From positions 1 through 64,000 of the forward strand of contig JAKVBG010000010.1 in the NCBI GenBank assembly GCA_022447605.1: a DNA stretch of 64,000 nt, given 5' to 3'. The position numbers and the translations under genes are program-made. Numbering within the stretch: the first letter of the stretch is position 1; each line of letters begins with the position of its first letter. This document shows positions 8,550 through 18,800 of the stretch, piece after piece. The notes beneath the pieces are model-generated. The model worked only from the letters and a program-made list of their open reading frames with translations, had not been told where the DNA came from and did no database searches. The stretch comes from Mariniblastus sp. GTDB lineage: Bacteria; Planctomycetota; Planctomycetia; Pirellulales; Pirellulaceae.

Positions 8550-9242
8550 ATGGCAAAAACCAGTATCCTCATCGTTGAAGACGATCGCCCACTGGCCCGT
8601 GTCCTGGAATATAACTTGTCCAATGCGGGTTACGAAACTTACGTGTCCACCGACGGGCAGGATGCGCTCAACACGGCGCGATTGAAGTTGCCCAAACTGA
8701 TCGTGCTCGATTTAATGATCCCGGTAATCGACGGGCTGGAAGTCTGTCGGCAGTTGCGGGCTTCGGAAGAGACCCGCAACATCCCGATCCTCATGCTCAC
8801 GGCCAAGGGGGAAGAGTCCGATCAACTGGTCGGGTTTTCCCTCGGCGCCGATGACTATGTCGTCAAACCGTTTAGCGTGAAAATCCTGTTGGAAAGGATC
8901 AAGGTCCTGTTGCGTCGCCATAGCCAGGTCGTCCAGAACGACCCCGACCTGGTAACCTGCGGCGGTGTGACGATTGACCGGACCAAGCATCGCGTTTCGA
9001 TGGAAGGCCGCGGTCTCGACCTGACGCCGAGTGAATTCCGCTTACTCGACACGCTGATTCGCCAGCCGGGCCGCGCCTTTGACCGGAGCGAACTGATCGA
9101 CGCCGCCCTGGGCGCCGACACGCTCGTGCTGGAACGGACGATCGATGTCCATATCCGCTCGCTGCGCAAAAAACTGGGCGAGGAAAACAAGCTGATCCAG
9201 ACCGTGCGCGGAATCGGCTACCGTTTCCGGGAGAACAGTTAA
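8550..9242 (+). CDS. phoB: PhoB-type response regulator
   Basis: A 230-residue OmpR/PhoB-family regulator. The receiver domain (about 4-118) shows the acidic pair ED-D near residue 10, the phosphoacceptor Asp54 in LDLMIPVIDG, and the conserved Thr and Lys in MLTAKGEE and YVVKPFS. The winged-helix domain (about 135-228) has LTPSEFRLLDTL and ERTIDVHIRSLRKKLG, ending in VRGIGYRF. It should receive phosphate from the PhoR encoded at the start of the locus and act on repeats such as those before pstS. The ribosome binding site is weak and the gene is 18 bp after phoU, so it probably relies on the shared transcript. Confidence 0.93.
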   Translation: MAKTSILIVEDDRPLARVLEYNLSNAGYETYVSTDGQDALNTARLKLPKLIVLDLMIPVIDGLEVCRQLRASEETRNIPILMLTAKGEESDQLVGFSLGADDYVVKPFSVKILLERIKVLLRRHSQVVQNDPDLVTCGGVTIDRTKHRVSMEGRGLDLTPSEFRLLDTLIRQPGRAFDRSELIDAALGADTLVLERTIDVHIRSLRKKLGEENKLIQTVRGIGYRFRENS

Positions 9243-9372
9243 TCGGCCGGGATCGAACCTGGGCGGGGCTTCGGCGGCACCCGGCGAGTGGCCGAAACGG
9301 GCTTTCTGCCGGTCGAATCGGCCTTGCCTGCCCAATCGAGTTTTTCTAAACTACTTGATCCTCAGTCGATAT

Positions 9373-9447
<75 letters not shown>

Positions 9448-9480
9448 CGTGGTGAACCCCATTCATCGCATCCAACAGGA

Positions 9481-9507
9481 AGGCCCGCTCATGGCGGGCC
9501 TTTTTTT
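9481..9507 (+). terminator. Intrinsic terminator after tRNA-Asn
   Basis: GGCCCGC (9482-9488) and GCGGGCC (9494-9500) form a 7-bp stem around TCATG, followed by seven T residues (9501-9507). It lies 36 bp past the tRNA and should end its transcript. Confidence 0.9.
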
Positions 9508-9578
9508 ATGTTATGACTTAATGGTCTGCTCATCGACATTTACGGTTTGTTTTACGGATCACTTTGCTTGGTTGGCAC

Positions 9579-10478
9579 ATGTCCATGCTGGCTAAATCGA
9601 TTGTCTGCCTGCGACTGATTGTCTCGATCCAATGTGTCGGGGCCGCAGGGAAGTACCTGCTAAGCGCGAGGGAGCAGGAGAGCAGCCTTTATGGATTGCT
9701 CTTTTTTGACTGGGGTTGGGAGGAATCAACGGCCCAGTCCCTGGATGACGTGGGAGCCTGGTTCTGTTTGCTGGCAGCCATCCTGTTCGGTCTGACAGCC
9801 TGCTTCGACCTGCTGGGAAACCGCAGGGCATCGGGAAGATTGGCCCCACGCTGGCTGACCTGGCTGGAATTTCCGATCCTGATTTTCGTGGCGGGCTGGT
9901 TTTTGACCCTGGCCTGGGCCGAAATGATGCGGGGCGGCGTCTACACCGAATGGGCCATTGCCGAACAGGCCGTTCGCTTCATGACCCCCCTGGCGCTGGC
10001 GATCGGTTTGATCGTTCGCGATCAAGGGAGCGCGAAACGATCCAGCTACGTGATCTCGGGGATCCTGCAAATCTCCGTGGCCGCAACCTTTGCCGTGCAT
10101 GGATGGAAGGCAATCGCCGGTTACGGTCCGTTTGTCGATCTGATTCTGTTGAGCGATTCCCTGCCGTGGGTCGGCAGCATGTCGCAAGCCTTTGCCGAAC
10201 GGTTGCTGTGGGCAATCGGCTGGATCGACGTGGGCCTGGCCTTGCTGATCGTTGGCGTTCGCTGGCGCTGGGTCGCCCTGTATATGGCGTTTTGGGGATT
10301 TTTAACCGTGACCAGTCGAGTCGTGGCCTTGGGTGTGGAGGCGTGGCCCGAATCGCTGATCCGCATCGCCAATGGCGGGGCTCCGCTCGGATTGTTCTTT
10401 TTGTTTCAACAACTCAGACAGGTTAAGATGGCAGAGAGCGAGTGCTCCTCCGAAGTTTGCGAAGAAAGTAGTATTTGA
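9579..10478 (+). CDS. Multi-span membrane protein, DoxX/MauE-like in appearance
   Basis: A 299-residue integral membrane protein with about seven or eight hydrophobic segments, for example WFCLLAAILFGLTACF and WLEFPILIFVAGWFLTLAW. I do not recognise a definite family; the helix pattern and charged loops resemble the DoxX/MauE membrane superfamily. The ATG at 9579 (MSMLAKSIVCL) is the most natural start; another in-frame ATG follows at 9585. The stop TGA overlaps the ATG of the metallophosphoesterase gene (TGATG), so the two are probably translated together. A role in phosphate metabolism would be guilt by association only. Confidence 0.75.
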   Translation: MSMLAKSIVCLRLIVSIQCVGAAGKYLLSAREQESSLYGLLFFDWGWEESTAQSLDDVGAWFCLLAAILFGLTACFDLLGNRRASGRLAPRWLTWLEFPILIFVAGWFLTLAWAEMMRGGVYTEWAIAEQAVRFMTPLALAIGLIVRDQGSAKRSSYVISGILQISVAATFAVHGWKAIAGYGPFVDLILLSDSLPWVGSMSQAFAERLLWAIGWIDVGLALLIVGVRWRWVALYMAFWGFLTVTSRVVALGVEAWPESLIRIANGGAPLGLFFLFQQLRQVKMAESECSSEVCEESSI

Positions 10479-12739
10479 TGAACGAGTCCGGACTGCGTTG
10501 GGCAGTATTTGTTGCAGTATTTGTGACGGCGGTTGTTTTGATGGCCGGGCTGACCGGTGGCGTCGCCCAGGCGCTCTCCGGTCCAACCTCACAAGCTGAG
10601 GTTTCGGAGCCGCTTCATCTGCGCGTGATCTGGACCGAGGACCCGGCCACCCAGGCACGCATTTCCTGGTCCACCGAAGGGCGCCCCGCCCAAACGTTCC
10701 TCAAGTTGATCGGGCCCGATGCGAAGGAACGCAAACTCGATCCCCAATCGGGACTTTTTGAGGGTTCCGACCCGGAACTCTACTATCACCATGTCGATGT
10801 GGGGGATCTGCAACCCGCCACGACTTATGAATTCGAAGTGATCTGCGATGGACAAAAGTCGGCCCGATTGTATTTCGTTACCGCGCCTGGCGGGGATGTT
10901 CCCTTGAGTCTCTTGCATGGTGGGGATTCCCGCTCGGATCACGCCAATCGGCGCAAGGTCAACCAGATGATGGCCGACCTGGTGGCGAAGTCTTATCAGA
11001 ACGAAGATCCGGCAGACAATATTATCGCCTTTGCTCATGGCGGCGATTTTGTAAATAACGGAGACAACTTGGGGCAATGGAAGGCGTGGCTCAGCGACCA
11101 CCAATTAACGATCGGCCCCGACGGCCGGGTCTTGCCGGTGATCCCAACTCGCGGAAATCATGACCAAAGCGAATTGTTCAACCAGGTTTTCGGATTTCCG
11201 CCCAAGGATAAAAATTACTACGCCATCAATTTGAACCCGGTGGTGCGCTGGGTCACGCTGAATACGGAAATCAGTACGGCCGGCGATCAGGCCAAGTGGC
11301 TGGGCAAGGAACTGAAAGCCTCCCGACCCAAACATCGCTGGCTCGTAGCGCAGTATCATCGCCCCGCCTACCCGGCAGTCAAAACGCCCGGAACGGCATT
11401 GCAAAGCTGGGTCCCCTTGTTTGAAAAACATGATGTCGACCTGGTTTGCGAGGCCGATGGGCACAACATCAAACGGACAGTTCCCATTCGCGGGAATGTC
11501 CAGGACGCAACGGGTGTGGTTTACATCGGCGAGGGAGGTTTGGGGGTTGCACAGCGGACCCCCAAAACCGATCGCTGGTACCTGCAGCCCCCGGGGATGG
11601 CCAGTTCGGCCAGTCACGTTTTTCAATTGACGTTCCACTCGGACCGCCTGGAAACCCGCTGCATCTGCCTCGATGGCACGATCGCAGACCAATTCGAAGT
11701 GCAGCCACGGAAGATCGAAAAGGTGCAGGCCTTTTTTGTCAGCGGTGACCCGCAATACCTAGCCGAGAATGCGGCCGAACCGACCCAACTGGATCCGTAT
11801 TCCGCAGAAGCGAATCAAAGATTCCTGGAATTGCTGAAGAAGATGCCCGGCAAATCGATTCCCAAACCACAAGGTGGAGGCTCGGTCAGCAAGCAGATCA
11901 AAGGGATGGTGGTCACGGGTGATCTGATCGATAGCGCCGATAAATCGGGCGGGAATTACCCCCAGATGCAGCGCTTTGAATGGGAGCGTTATAAGAAAGA
12001 TTATGGCCTGACGGGGGAAGAGGACGGACTCCCCTACCCTGTCTACGAGTTGCATGGCAATCACGACGGGCCCCAGGGCGATACGTTCATCGTCGAAGAC
12101 ATTATCGCCCGTAACAAAACTCGACCGGGACTGGTGAATCTTTCCGAAAACGGTCTGCACTACAGTTGGGATTGGGGGCCCCTGCACCTGGTCTGTCTCG
12201 GAATTTTTGTCGGTGCCGGGGATGAGCGACGGGAAGGATTTCATTATGCCCCGCGGCAGAGCCTCGAGTTTTTAAAGGAAGACCTGGCCCAAGAGGTGGG
12301 CGATTCGGGTCGTCCCGTGATCCTGGCGTTTCACCTCCATCCACACGGACCGGAATTCGACTGGCCGCCCGAGGATCTGCAAGCGTTCGGCGAACTGGCC
12401 AAATCGTACAACGTCGTCGGCATGTTCCATGGGCACACGCACGGCTCCCCACCCAGTCGACTGCAATGGCGGGACGGCAAATTTGGGGGCGATCTCAAGG
12501 GGGGAATCGATCTTTTTAATCCGGACGATTCGGGTGCCGCCAAGACCGATTCGAAGCAACCCGATCAACCGGTCGGCATCCGTCACGGATTTCTCTACGT
12601 GGAATTGCGAGACCGTCCGGGGACGGCGCGGGATGAGCTGGTCGTGCATTCCATTTACACCGACGACAATTGGGCCACGCACGCCTGGGGCCCGACGTGG
12701 ACCCGGGCCATTGAGGTCCCCCCCGACAAGGCTCCCTAA
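10478..12739 (+). CDS. Secreted protein with two tandem metallophosphoesterase domains
   Basis: A 753-residue exported protein. After a signal peptide (about 1-33) comes a purple-acid-phosphatase-type fibronectin-like domain (about 45-135). The first calcineurin-like domain shows GGDSR (about 148), a second GGD, GNHD (about 225) and YHRPAYP (about 293), but its last motif is GHNI rather than GHxH (about 327). A second domain follows with SGDPQ (about 421), TGDLIDS (about 480), GNHD (about 527), FHLHPHG (about 618) and GHTH (about 651), so its metal ligands look complete. Likely a periplasmic or surface phosphoesterase. The gene is coupled to the preceding membrane protein and is convergent with the esterase gene. 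Confidence 0.88.
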   Translation: MNESGLRWAVFVAVFVTAVVLMAGLTGGVAQALSGPTSQAEVSEPLHLRVIWTEDPATQARISWSTEGRPAQTFLKLIGPDAKERKLDPQSGLFEGSDPELYYHHVDVGDLQPATTYEFEVICDGQKSARLYFVTAPGGDVPLSLLHGGDSRSDHANRRKVNQMMADLVAKSYQNEDPADNIIAFAHGGDFVNNGDNLGQWKAWLSDHQLTIGPDGRVLPVIPTRGNHDQSELFNQVFGFPPKDKNYYAINLNPVVRWVTLNTEISTAGDQAKWLGKELKASRPKHRWLVAQYHRPAYPAVKTPGTALQSWVPLFEKHDVDLVCEADGHNIKRTVPIRGNVQDATGVVYIGEGGLGVAQRTPKTDRWYLQPPGMASSASHVFQLTFHSDRLETRCICLDGTIADQFEVQPRKIEKVQAFFVSGDPQYLAENAAEPTQLDPYSAEANQRFLELLKKMPGKSIPKPQGGGSVSKQIKGMVVTGDLIDSADKSGGNYPQMQRFEWERYKKDYGLTGEEDGLPYPVYELHGNHDGPQGDTFIVEDIIARNKTRPGLVNLSENGLHYSWDWGPLHLVCLGIFVGAGDERREGFHYAPRQSLEFLKEDLAQEVGDSGRPVILAFHLHPHGPEFDWPPEDLQAFGELAKSYNVVGMFHGHTHGSPPSRLQWRDGKFGGDLKGGIDLFNPDDSGAAKTDSKQPDQPVGIRHGFLYVELRDRPGTARDELVVHSIYTDDNWATHAWGPTWTRAIEVPPDKAP

Positions 12740-12751
12740 GCAAGGACTGGC

Positions 12752-14227
12752 TTATCGAGATTCGGGTGGCGACCCAATTTCAAGTTTGGCCAGGACTTCC
12801 TCGAGGAACTCAAAGGTGTCGTCGATGGCCGCCTGGACCACCACGAGATGTTCGATGTTGTCGTACACCTTCATGCGGACCGGGCATTCAGCCGCCGTCA
12901 GGCTCCGCTTGAGCTGTCTCCCCATCGCCAACCCAAAGTCCTGGTCGCCGGCACCGATGAACCAGGAGACGCCCTGGCTCCGCTGAGCGTCGCTCTCTGA
13001 CAACCGCCCTCCACCGCCCAGGGCAACGGTGGCGACCGGTAACGTTGGGTGCTTGCGCACCTGCTGGACCGCTTGCGAAGCTCCCATGGAATGACCCAAC
13101 AGCATGATCCGTTTGCGATCCAGGGGCAGATACGCCTGCAGCGCATCCAGCATCTCGCCAATATCCAGCGGCAGGCCGGTCAGCCCCTGCCGGGGAGAGA
13201 CCACCACCCAGCCACGTTGGGCCGCCTCGCGGACGACTCGTCCCGCTCCATAGGTTTCGAAAAACATATTCTCACTGCCGCCTGCTCCGTGGAAAACGAA
13301 CAGCACCGGTGCTGGCTCGTCGGTGACCGGGGGCAGATGGACTCGCGTCGGCACGGACCGCCGGCCGTTGGCCAGTGTCAACCACGCCTCCCGTGACCCG
13401 CTCAGGTGCTGAGCAAAGTCGGCCGGTTGGCGGCGAGTGGCCAGCATCGCTTCGCAGTTCTTGAGCCGATACAACAAGGGAAAATCGGCCTCTTGCGGAA
13501 GACCTTCCATCACGTCTTCCATCAGACGCTTTTCATTTCGCAATGTGGCCGCCAGCGTGGCATCGGAAGGTTCTGCCTCGCTTGACCGCGACTCGCTCCT
13601 CAGGGACACGGCGGCGTCTTTGATTTCTTTCAGTCTCCGGTTGAGCTCACTGATTCGACTGACGGTCATCGGAGGCAGGGCAAAGGTCGTATCCTTGTGT
13701 CGAATGACGACCGAAAGCAGATGGTCCCCCTCGGGTATCTGCTGAAGCTGCCAGCGGGTCCCACCCGTGAGCTGAGAGAGTGCGTACTCGGTTTCGGCCA
13801 GCAACTCACCCGTGGCGCGCGTCAGCTTGAGGTGCGCCACGGCCTCCGGCGAGGGCTCGCTATCGGTTGGGTAGAACGGCTGCAACTTGAGTTCCAGGGG
13901 GCCATCACCCGTTTCTGCGCATAACGGAGAGACCAGCAACTGGGAACCGATCACGGCCCGGGTCAATGCACTCGGGGGATCGTCGCTGCGGACGGCCAGC
14001 CAGGCGTTGTCCATCTGTCGCCCAGCCTCCGACAGCCGCAGGGAGAAGAAACTCCCGACGGCGTTCCGCAGGTAAGCAACCGCCGCATCGCGGCCGGTGG
14101 TGGGGGCCGTCTCCCAGGCAAGCTCAAATCTTTTCAGTCTCCGCCCCAATTCCAGACGCGGATTCTGCGCGGTCAGGTCCACCGCAGGTACCCACACCAG
14201 CATCAGAGCCAGGACAAAAATCCGCAT
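12752..14227 (-). CDS. Secreted alpha/beta-hydrolase, PHB-depolymerase/LpqC-like esterase
   Basis: A 491-residue exported hydrolase. A signal peptide (MRIFVLALMLVWVPAVDL) precedes an N-terminal region of about 280 residues without a recognised domain. The C-terminal catalytic domain has the oxyanion segment LFVFHGAGGSENMFF and the nucleophile elbow GHSMGAS (Ser about 380). A candidate acid is in GAGDQDFGL and a candidate His in IEHLVVV. The substrate is unknown; related proteins cleave polyester or acylated sugars. The ATG at 14227 is preferred over a GTG at 14239 because GGAG is better placed for it. The gene converges on the metallophosphoesterase gene with 12 bp between. Confidence 0.85.
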   Translation of the reverse strand: MRIFVLALMLVWVPAVDLTAQNPRLELGRRLKRFELAWETAPTTGRDAAVAYLRNAVGSFFSLRLSEAGRQMDNAWLAVRSDDPPSALTRAVIGSQLLVSPLCAETGDGPLELKLQPFYPTDSEPSPEAVAHLKLTRATGELLAETEYALSQLTGGTRWQLQQIPEGDHLLSVVIRHKDTTFALPPMTVSRISELNRRLKEIKDAAVSLRSESRSSEAEPSDATLAATLRNEKRLMEDVMEGLPQEADFPLLYRLKNCEAMLATRRQPADFAQHLSGSREAWLTLANGRRSVPTRVHLPPVTDEPAPVLFVFHGAGGSENMFFETYGAGRVVREAAQRGWVVVSPRQGLTGLPLDIGEMLDALQAYLPLDRKRIMLLGHSMGASQAVQQVRKHPTLPVATVALGGGGRLSESDAQRSQGVSWFIGAGDQDFGLAMGRQLKRSLTAAECPVRMKVYDNIEHLVVVQAAIDDTFEFLEEVLAKLEIGSPPESR

Positions 14228-14518
14228 CGCGCAAGCCACTCCATATCACTTGTTCGTTTCCACCAAAGGCTATACCGGGGCCAGCGGACGACGCCAACCG
14301 GCTCCCATTTTAAAGCGCCCCATCTTGAAAGCAATTCTCCGAAAGTAATGCTGTTCACTCTTGCGCAACGACTCGACCAGGATCGTTGGCCTGCTGAATT
14401 TGCACCCCCCCCCTTTGCGGTTGATCGATCCGGCCCGATTCCGATAAATCGTCCGTTTTTGAGCCAATATCGGGCCGGCCCCCGCGAATAGCATCCCGTC
14501 TACTGAAAGGAGAGTTTT

Positions 14519-14647
14519 ATGTCTGTTTTCCTGAGTTTGCTGAACACCGATACGAACGCTCTTTACCTTCTGTGCCTGTTCGGGCTGTTGGCGTGTTACG
14601 TCTGTCTGCCCAGGCTGTTTGTCTGCGCGTCCGGTCCTCACCACTGA
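14519..14647 (+). CDS. Small hydrophobic protein, 42 codons, strong ribosome binding site
   Basis: The ATG at 14519 lies seven bases after AAAGGAG, one of the best ribosome binding sites in the window. The frame runs 42 codons to TGA at 14645. The product begins MSVFLSLLNTDTNALYLLCL and is one hydrophobic segment with four Cys and a short Arg/His-containing tail, so a single-span membrane peptide is likely. It sits alone in a 437-bp gap between two minus-strand genes. I recognise no family. The ribosome binding site and hydrophobicity support it, but conservation is untested. Confidence 0.5.
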   Translation: MSVFLSLLNTDTNALYLLCLFGLLACYVCLPRLFVCASGPHH

Positions 14648-14664
14648 AACCGAAACGCTGACCG

Positions 14665-15531
14665 CTAGGGCCACCGTCTCCAGCGGGAGAACCGCCGCCG
14701 GGTCACGCCGGGGCCGCATCGTCGCCCGACCGATGGCTTGCCCGCCACTCCCTCGTCGGGGAGGGAGTCGCGCGGCATCTGCAACTCGATGAACAGCACC
14801 GTTTCGGCCTGCCGCTGATTGACCAGGAGGGTTTGCGCATCGAGTCGGGCCACGTCCTGCAAGTCGAACTCCGCCCGGCCCTCCACCCGCGAGTCGTGCT
14901 GGAACGAGGCGTTGATCCGGTAGAAATCCCGACCGTGGGAGTGGACCTGGAACTGGTCGGTGGCCGGCAGGTACTCCAGCCCCTGGATCCCGTAGGGTGA
15001 CTTGAAATTGACCGTATGCACCTGGAGCGGCTGAAACGACGCATCGAACTCGACAATCCGGTCGAGATGGTCGTTATCGAAAAAGGACTCCGCCACAAAG
15101 AAGCGGCCTTGGCGGTAAGCGATGCCGCCGGCACAGACGGTGAAATGCGAACCAATATCGTGCTTCTCGAGCAAGTTGAGTGAACGGCCGTCGTACACAT
15201 GCACATAGTGCTCGTCCGTTCCTGCCGCGTCACAACCGCTGACGGCGACGTAGATTTTCCCCTGCAGGCAGACGATCCCGCCATGATGCAACCGCAACTT
15301 CGGCCCTGCTTGGACCAGGTTGCCCGCCAGGTCGTACTTCAACAGCTGCTGGCTATTCTGCACAAACAGGAACTGGCCATCCGTTCCGATCCCCTGCTGC
15401 CCGTCGTCCGAGGGCAAGTGCAGCTGGCGCTTGACCTGGAAACGGAGCGGCTCGTCCGCTTCGATCGCCGGCGCCACCAAGGCCCCCAGCAGCACCAGCA
15501 AACCCCACAACAGGAACCGTTTCCTTCGCAT
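14665..15531 (-). CDS. Secreted beta-propeller-like protein of unknown function
   Basis: A 288-residue exported protein. The signal peptide is MRRKRFLLWGLLVLLGALVAP, ending near EADEP. The rest alternates short strands with recurring phrases such as DGQFLFVQNSQQLLKYD, GKIYVAVSGCD and GRFFVAESFFD. This suggests blades of a beta-propeller like those in strictosidine-synthase-like or SMP-30-like proteins. No catalytic motif is certain. The C-terminal 25 residues are Arg-rich (RRRFSRWRRWP) and poor in structure. The ATG at 15531 is chosen over a GTG two codons earlier. The gene is not closely coupled to any neighbour. Confidence 0.7.
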   Translation of the reverse strand: MRRKRFLLWGLLVLLGALVAPAIEADEPLRFQVKRQLHLPSDDGQQGIGTDGQFLFVQNSQQLLKYDLAGNLVQAGPKLRLHHGGIVCLQGKIYVAVSGCDAAGTDEHYVHVYDGRSLNLLEKHDIGSHFTVCAGGIAYRQGRFFVAESFFDNDHLDRIVEFDASFQPLQVHTVNFKSPYGIQGLEYLPATDQFQVHSHGRDFYRINASFQHDSRVEGRAEFDLQDVARLDAQTLLVNQRQAETVLFIELQMPRDSLPDEGVAGKPSVGRRCGPGVTRRRFSRWRRWP

Positions 15532-15820
15532 GACCACCTCGCCTTCCCAGCCCCCGCCCGCTCTCCTCGCTGGCTTGGCCAGGAACGTCCCGGCCCGCTC
15601 TGAATCGTACTCGAAAACCTGGCCCGGCCCGCGGCAATCCGGGCGGCGAGAGGATAAAAAGTTTAAAACCGGGACTACGGAATGACGCCTGGCCGGTGAG
15701 GCGGACCGTTTACTGGACGAGAAAAATAATCAGGCAAGAGCTGGTGAGGCGCCAGCTTAGCAACTACGATTTGAGAGTTGAGACACCCGCGCAGCGTCAT
15801 GATGGCAAACAGGGAAATGC

Positions 15821-18800
15821 ATGATTGGTTGCCAGACAAAAAAAAGGTTGATCCGTTTTCAGGCGCTCTCGTTCCTGTTGGCGCTCTGGATGGGGACCAC
15901 CCCGTTGCGGGCAGATTGGCCCGAGCATCGTGGCAATCTGCAGAGAACCGGATATCGTGAACAGCCCCTCGTCTCCAAACAATGGGTCCCGTTTTGGAGG
16001 CTCGACAGCCTGAGCCCGCCCCAGCCGGCCTGGCCAGCGCCGGCCCAAGGCAGCTTGTGGCAAAAACTCGACCAGATCGACGCCCGCGTCACGGACGATA
16101 CGGCCGACGTCCCGCTGATCGTGCTGGACTCCCAGGGAAAGTCCCACGTCCTGATCACCTCCTCGGCCAACGACCGATTGATTTCGATCGACCCCTCGAC
16201 GGGAAAGATTCGCTGGCAGTACGTCACCCGGGCACCGATCCGCTATGCACCGTCTATATCGGAGGGGATCGCCTACCTCGGCGCCGACGATGGCCTGGTG
16301 CGGGCGATTGATATTGCCAACGGCACCGAGGTATGGCAAACGCGCATCGGGCCGAAGATGCCCTGGATTATCGGCAACGATCGCCTGATCAGCCCCCATC
16401 CGATTCGAACCTCGGTGCTCGTAGAAAACGGCCAAGTCTTTGCCACGGCGGGACTGTTTCCCAGCCAGGGGGTGTACTCGGTGGCCTTGCAGAAGACCGA
16501 CGGCGAAGTCATCTGGCGACGAAGGATCCCGCAATCTCCCCAAGGCTATCTGTTGGCCGATTCGCAAAAGGTGTTTGTACCCACAGGGCGAACGCAACCG
16601 TTTGCCATCAAAAAAACGGATGGTAGCTTTCTGTTTGACTTGCCCTCCCCGGGTGGAAGTTTTTGCATGCTGACGCCCGACGCATTTTTCTCCGGCCCCG
16701 GCAACAGCTCCACAATTCAGGGCCGAGCGAAACAGGCGGGCGCCAAGATGCTCTCCTTTCGAGGGAAACAATTTGCGGCCGGCAACGGAAAAATCTGGAC
16801 CACCAACGGAAGCAAACTGGTCGGCCACAAGATGCAAGCCGTTTTGCAGGGCGAGCCATCACCTGCCTGGTCGGTCGATTGCCAACTGGACCAATCGTTA
16901 ATCGTCTCGGGGCCGCCAGAAAGCCTGACTCTGTTTGTCGCTGGCGGTTCTCAGATCCAACTGTACGACGCCCAAACAGGGCAATCGCGCGGAACCTTGT
17001 CGCTGGATGATCCCACCCTGGAAATCAAATACCTGGCCGTCAGTCGATTGCCCGGCACAAACCAGGAAGTACTGATCGCCTCGACCAAATCGGGCAACGT
17101 TTTCGCCTGGCGAGGTGTTGAATCGCATCAGCCAACCGCCTGGCCCCAGCCCTCCCGACAGAATGAAACGGTGGCATCCCCACAGAAGGCCGCGCAAAAG
17201 CGGGTCGAGGGCATACGACAAGCGCTCAAGTCGCCGCGCGGTTGGGCACTCGTGCTCGAAGATAGTGACGGTCAGCTTGTCGATGCGCTGTTGCGGCAGA
17301 CCGAACTGCGGATCGTTTCCCTGGTGACCGCTGCCGAGGATGTGCAACGTCTGCAACACGAATTTCAACAGCAAGGTCAGTACGGTCTTCGCGTCACGGT
17401 TTGGCAACAGGACCCCAGCGAGCCTCTCCCCTTTTCCAAAGGCCTGTTTAATGTCGTTCTCGAAGCAAAACCGACGACCCGGCCGGCGGCCCAATTACAC
17501 GAACAGGCTGCCGCCGAATCCGGTTTCGTGTGGCGCTCTGGTCGCGAATCTCCCTATCAGGCCCCTCGCTTAAACGGTGCTGGGGTCTGGCGACATCAAT
17601 ACGCCAATCCGGAAAATCGTGCCGCCACCGGCGACCAGCTCGTGGGAGAAGCGACCGATTTCCGCCTGCTCTGGTTTGGTGGAGTGGGGCCCAGCCGCAT
17701 GCCGGACCGCCATCTGCGGGGCCCCGCCCCTCTGACGGCTGGCGGTGCGGCCATCATGCAGGGAGATGGCGTGTTGATTGGAGTCGACCCGGCCAATGGG
17801 ACCGAGCGGTGGCAGCTCAGCATGCCCACTGCGGCGATGCGTTACGTCACTCCCTTTGATGCAGGCTATGCCTGCTTGGCCAATGATGGCAATCACCTGG
17901 TGGTCGCCGCTGGCCAGCAACTTTGGCAGGTCGATGCGTACACCGGACAGCGCGTGCGCACGACTCCCATCGATGGCGAGGACCGTTGCTGGGGTTACGT
18001 GGCCGAAACCGAAGGCTACGTGTACGCCTCGGTGATGAAACCGACGGCCCCGCGCACGGCAACCGATAAAAAGACTCGTTTCACCTATGTCGATTCCGAT
18101 TATCGATCTGAGCGACCGCTGGTCACCAGCCGCGAATTACAGAAATTTAAAGCGGATGGTGCCCGGCATTGGACCTACCCGGCGCAAGGCGTGATCCTCA
18201 ATGGAACGTTCGCGCTCAACAGCCAACAAGTCGTCTTTGTTGAAGCGCGCTCGAAAGCCTGTCTCGAACACGAGACTGACCGAATTCCACTGACGACGTT
18301 GATGGAGGAGGCTTACCTGGTCAGTTTGTCACCGCAATCGGGCCACGTCTCCTGGGAGATCCCACTGGACTGGGAGGGTGCCCGCAATGTGCTCTATGCC
18401 CAACTGGCCGATGGCAAGGTCATTCTCACCACCTCTCGAAGCGAAAATGATCGAGCGCACTACATGATACGCGTGGTCAGCGCCGAGGATGGTTCACTCA
18501 TTTGGCAAACCCGTCATGAACATGTCAAAAACGGCCTGTTTCACGGGGAGCAGGTGCATCATCCGGTTGTTTTACACCGCCCCGACGGGCAAATCCTGCT
18601 CGTCGCCGAGCCCTACCTCTATGACCTCAATACGGGCGAACGAAAAGTTCCCGCGGGCGCCGAGGCGAACTGGGCGCTCCAGCGGCCGGGGCACAGTTGC
18701 GGAACATTATCGGGCGCCGGGAATTCCCTCTTCTTTCGCGCCAACAACCCGACCGTTTTGAACCTGGCCACCTCCGAGTTCACGGCACTGGCGCCGACGC

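Noticed and set aside
14405..14413. Run of nine C residues as a phase-variable tract
   Set aside because: It lies in an intergenic stretch outside any reading frame or recognisable promoter, so there is no evidence for phase variation.
14270..14719. 149-codon minus-strand frame overlapping the small plus-strand ORF
   Set aside because: Arg/Gln-rich product without a family, overlapping the end of a real gene, and with no ribosome binding site as good as that of the plus-strand ORF.
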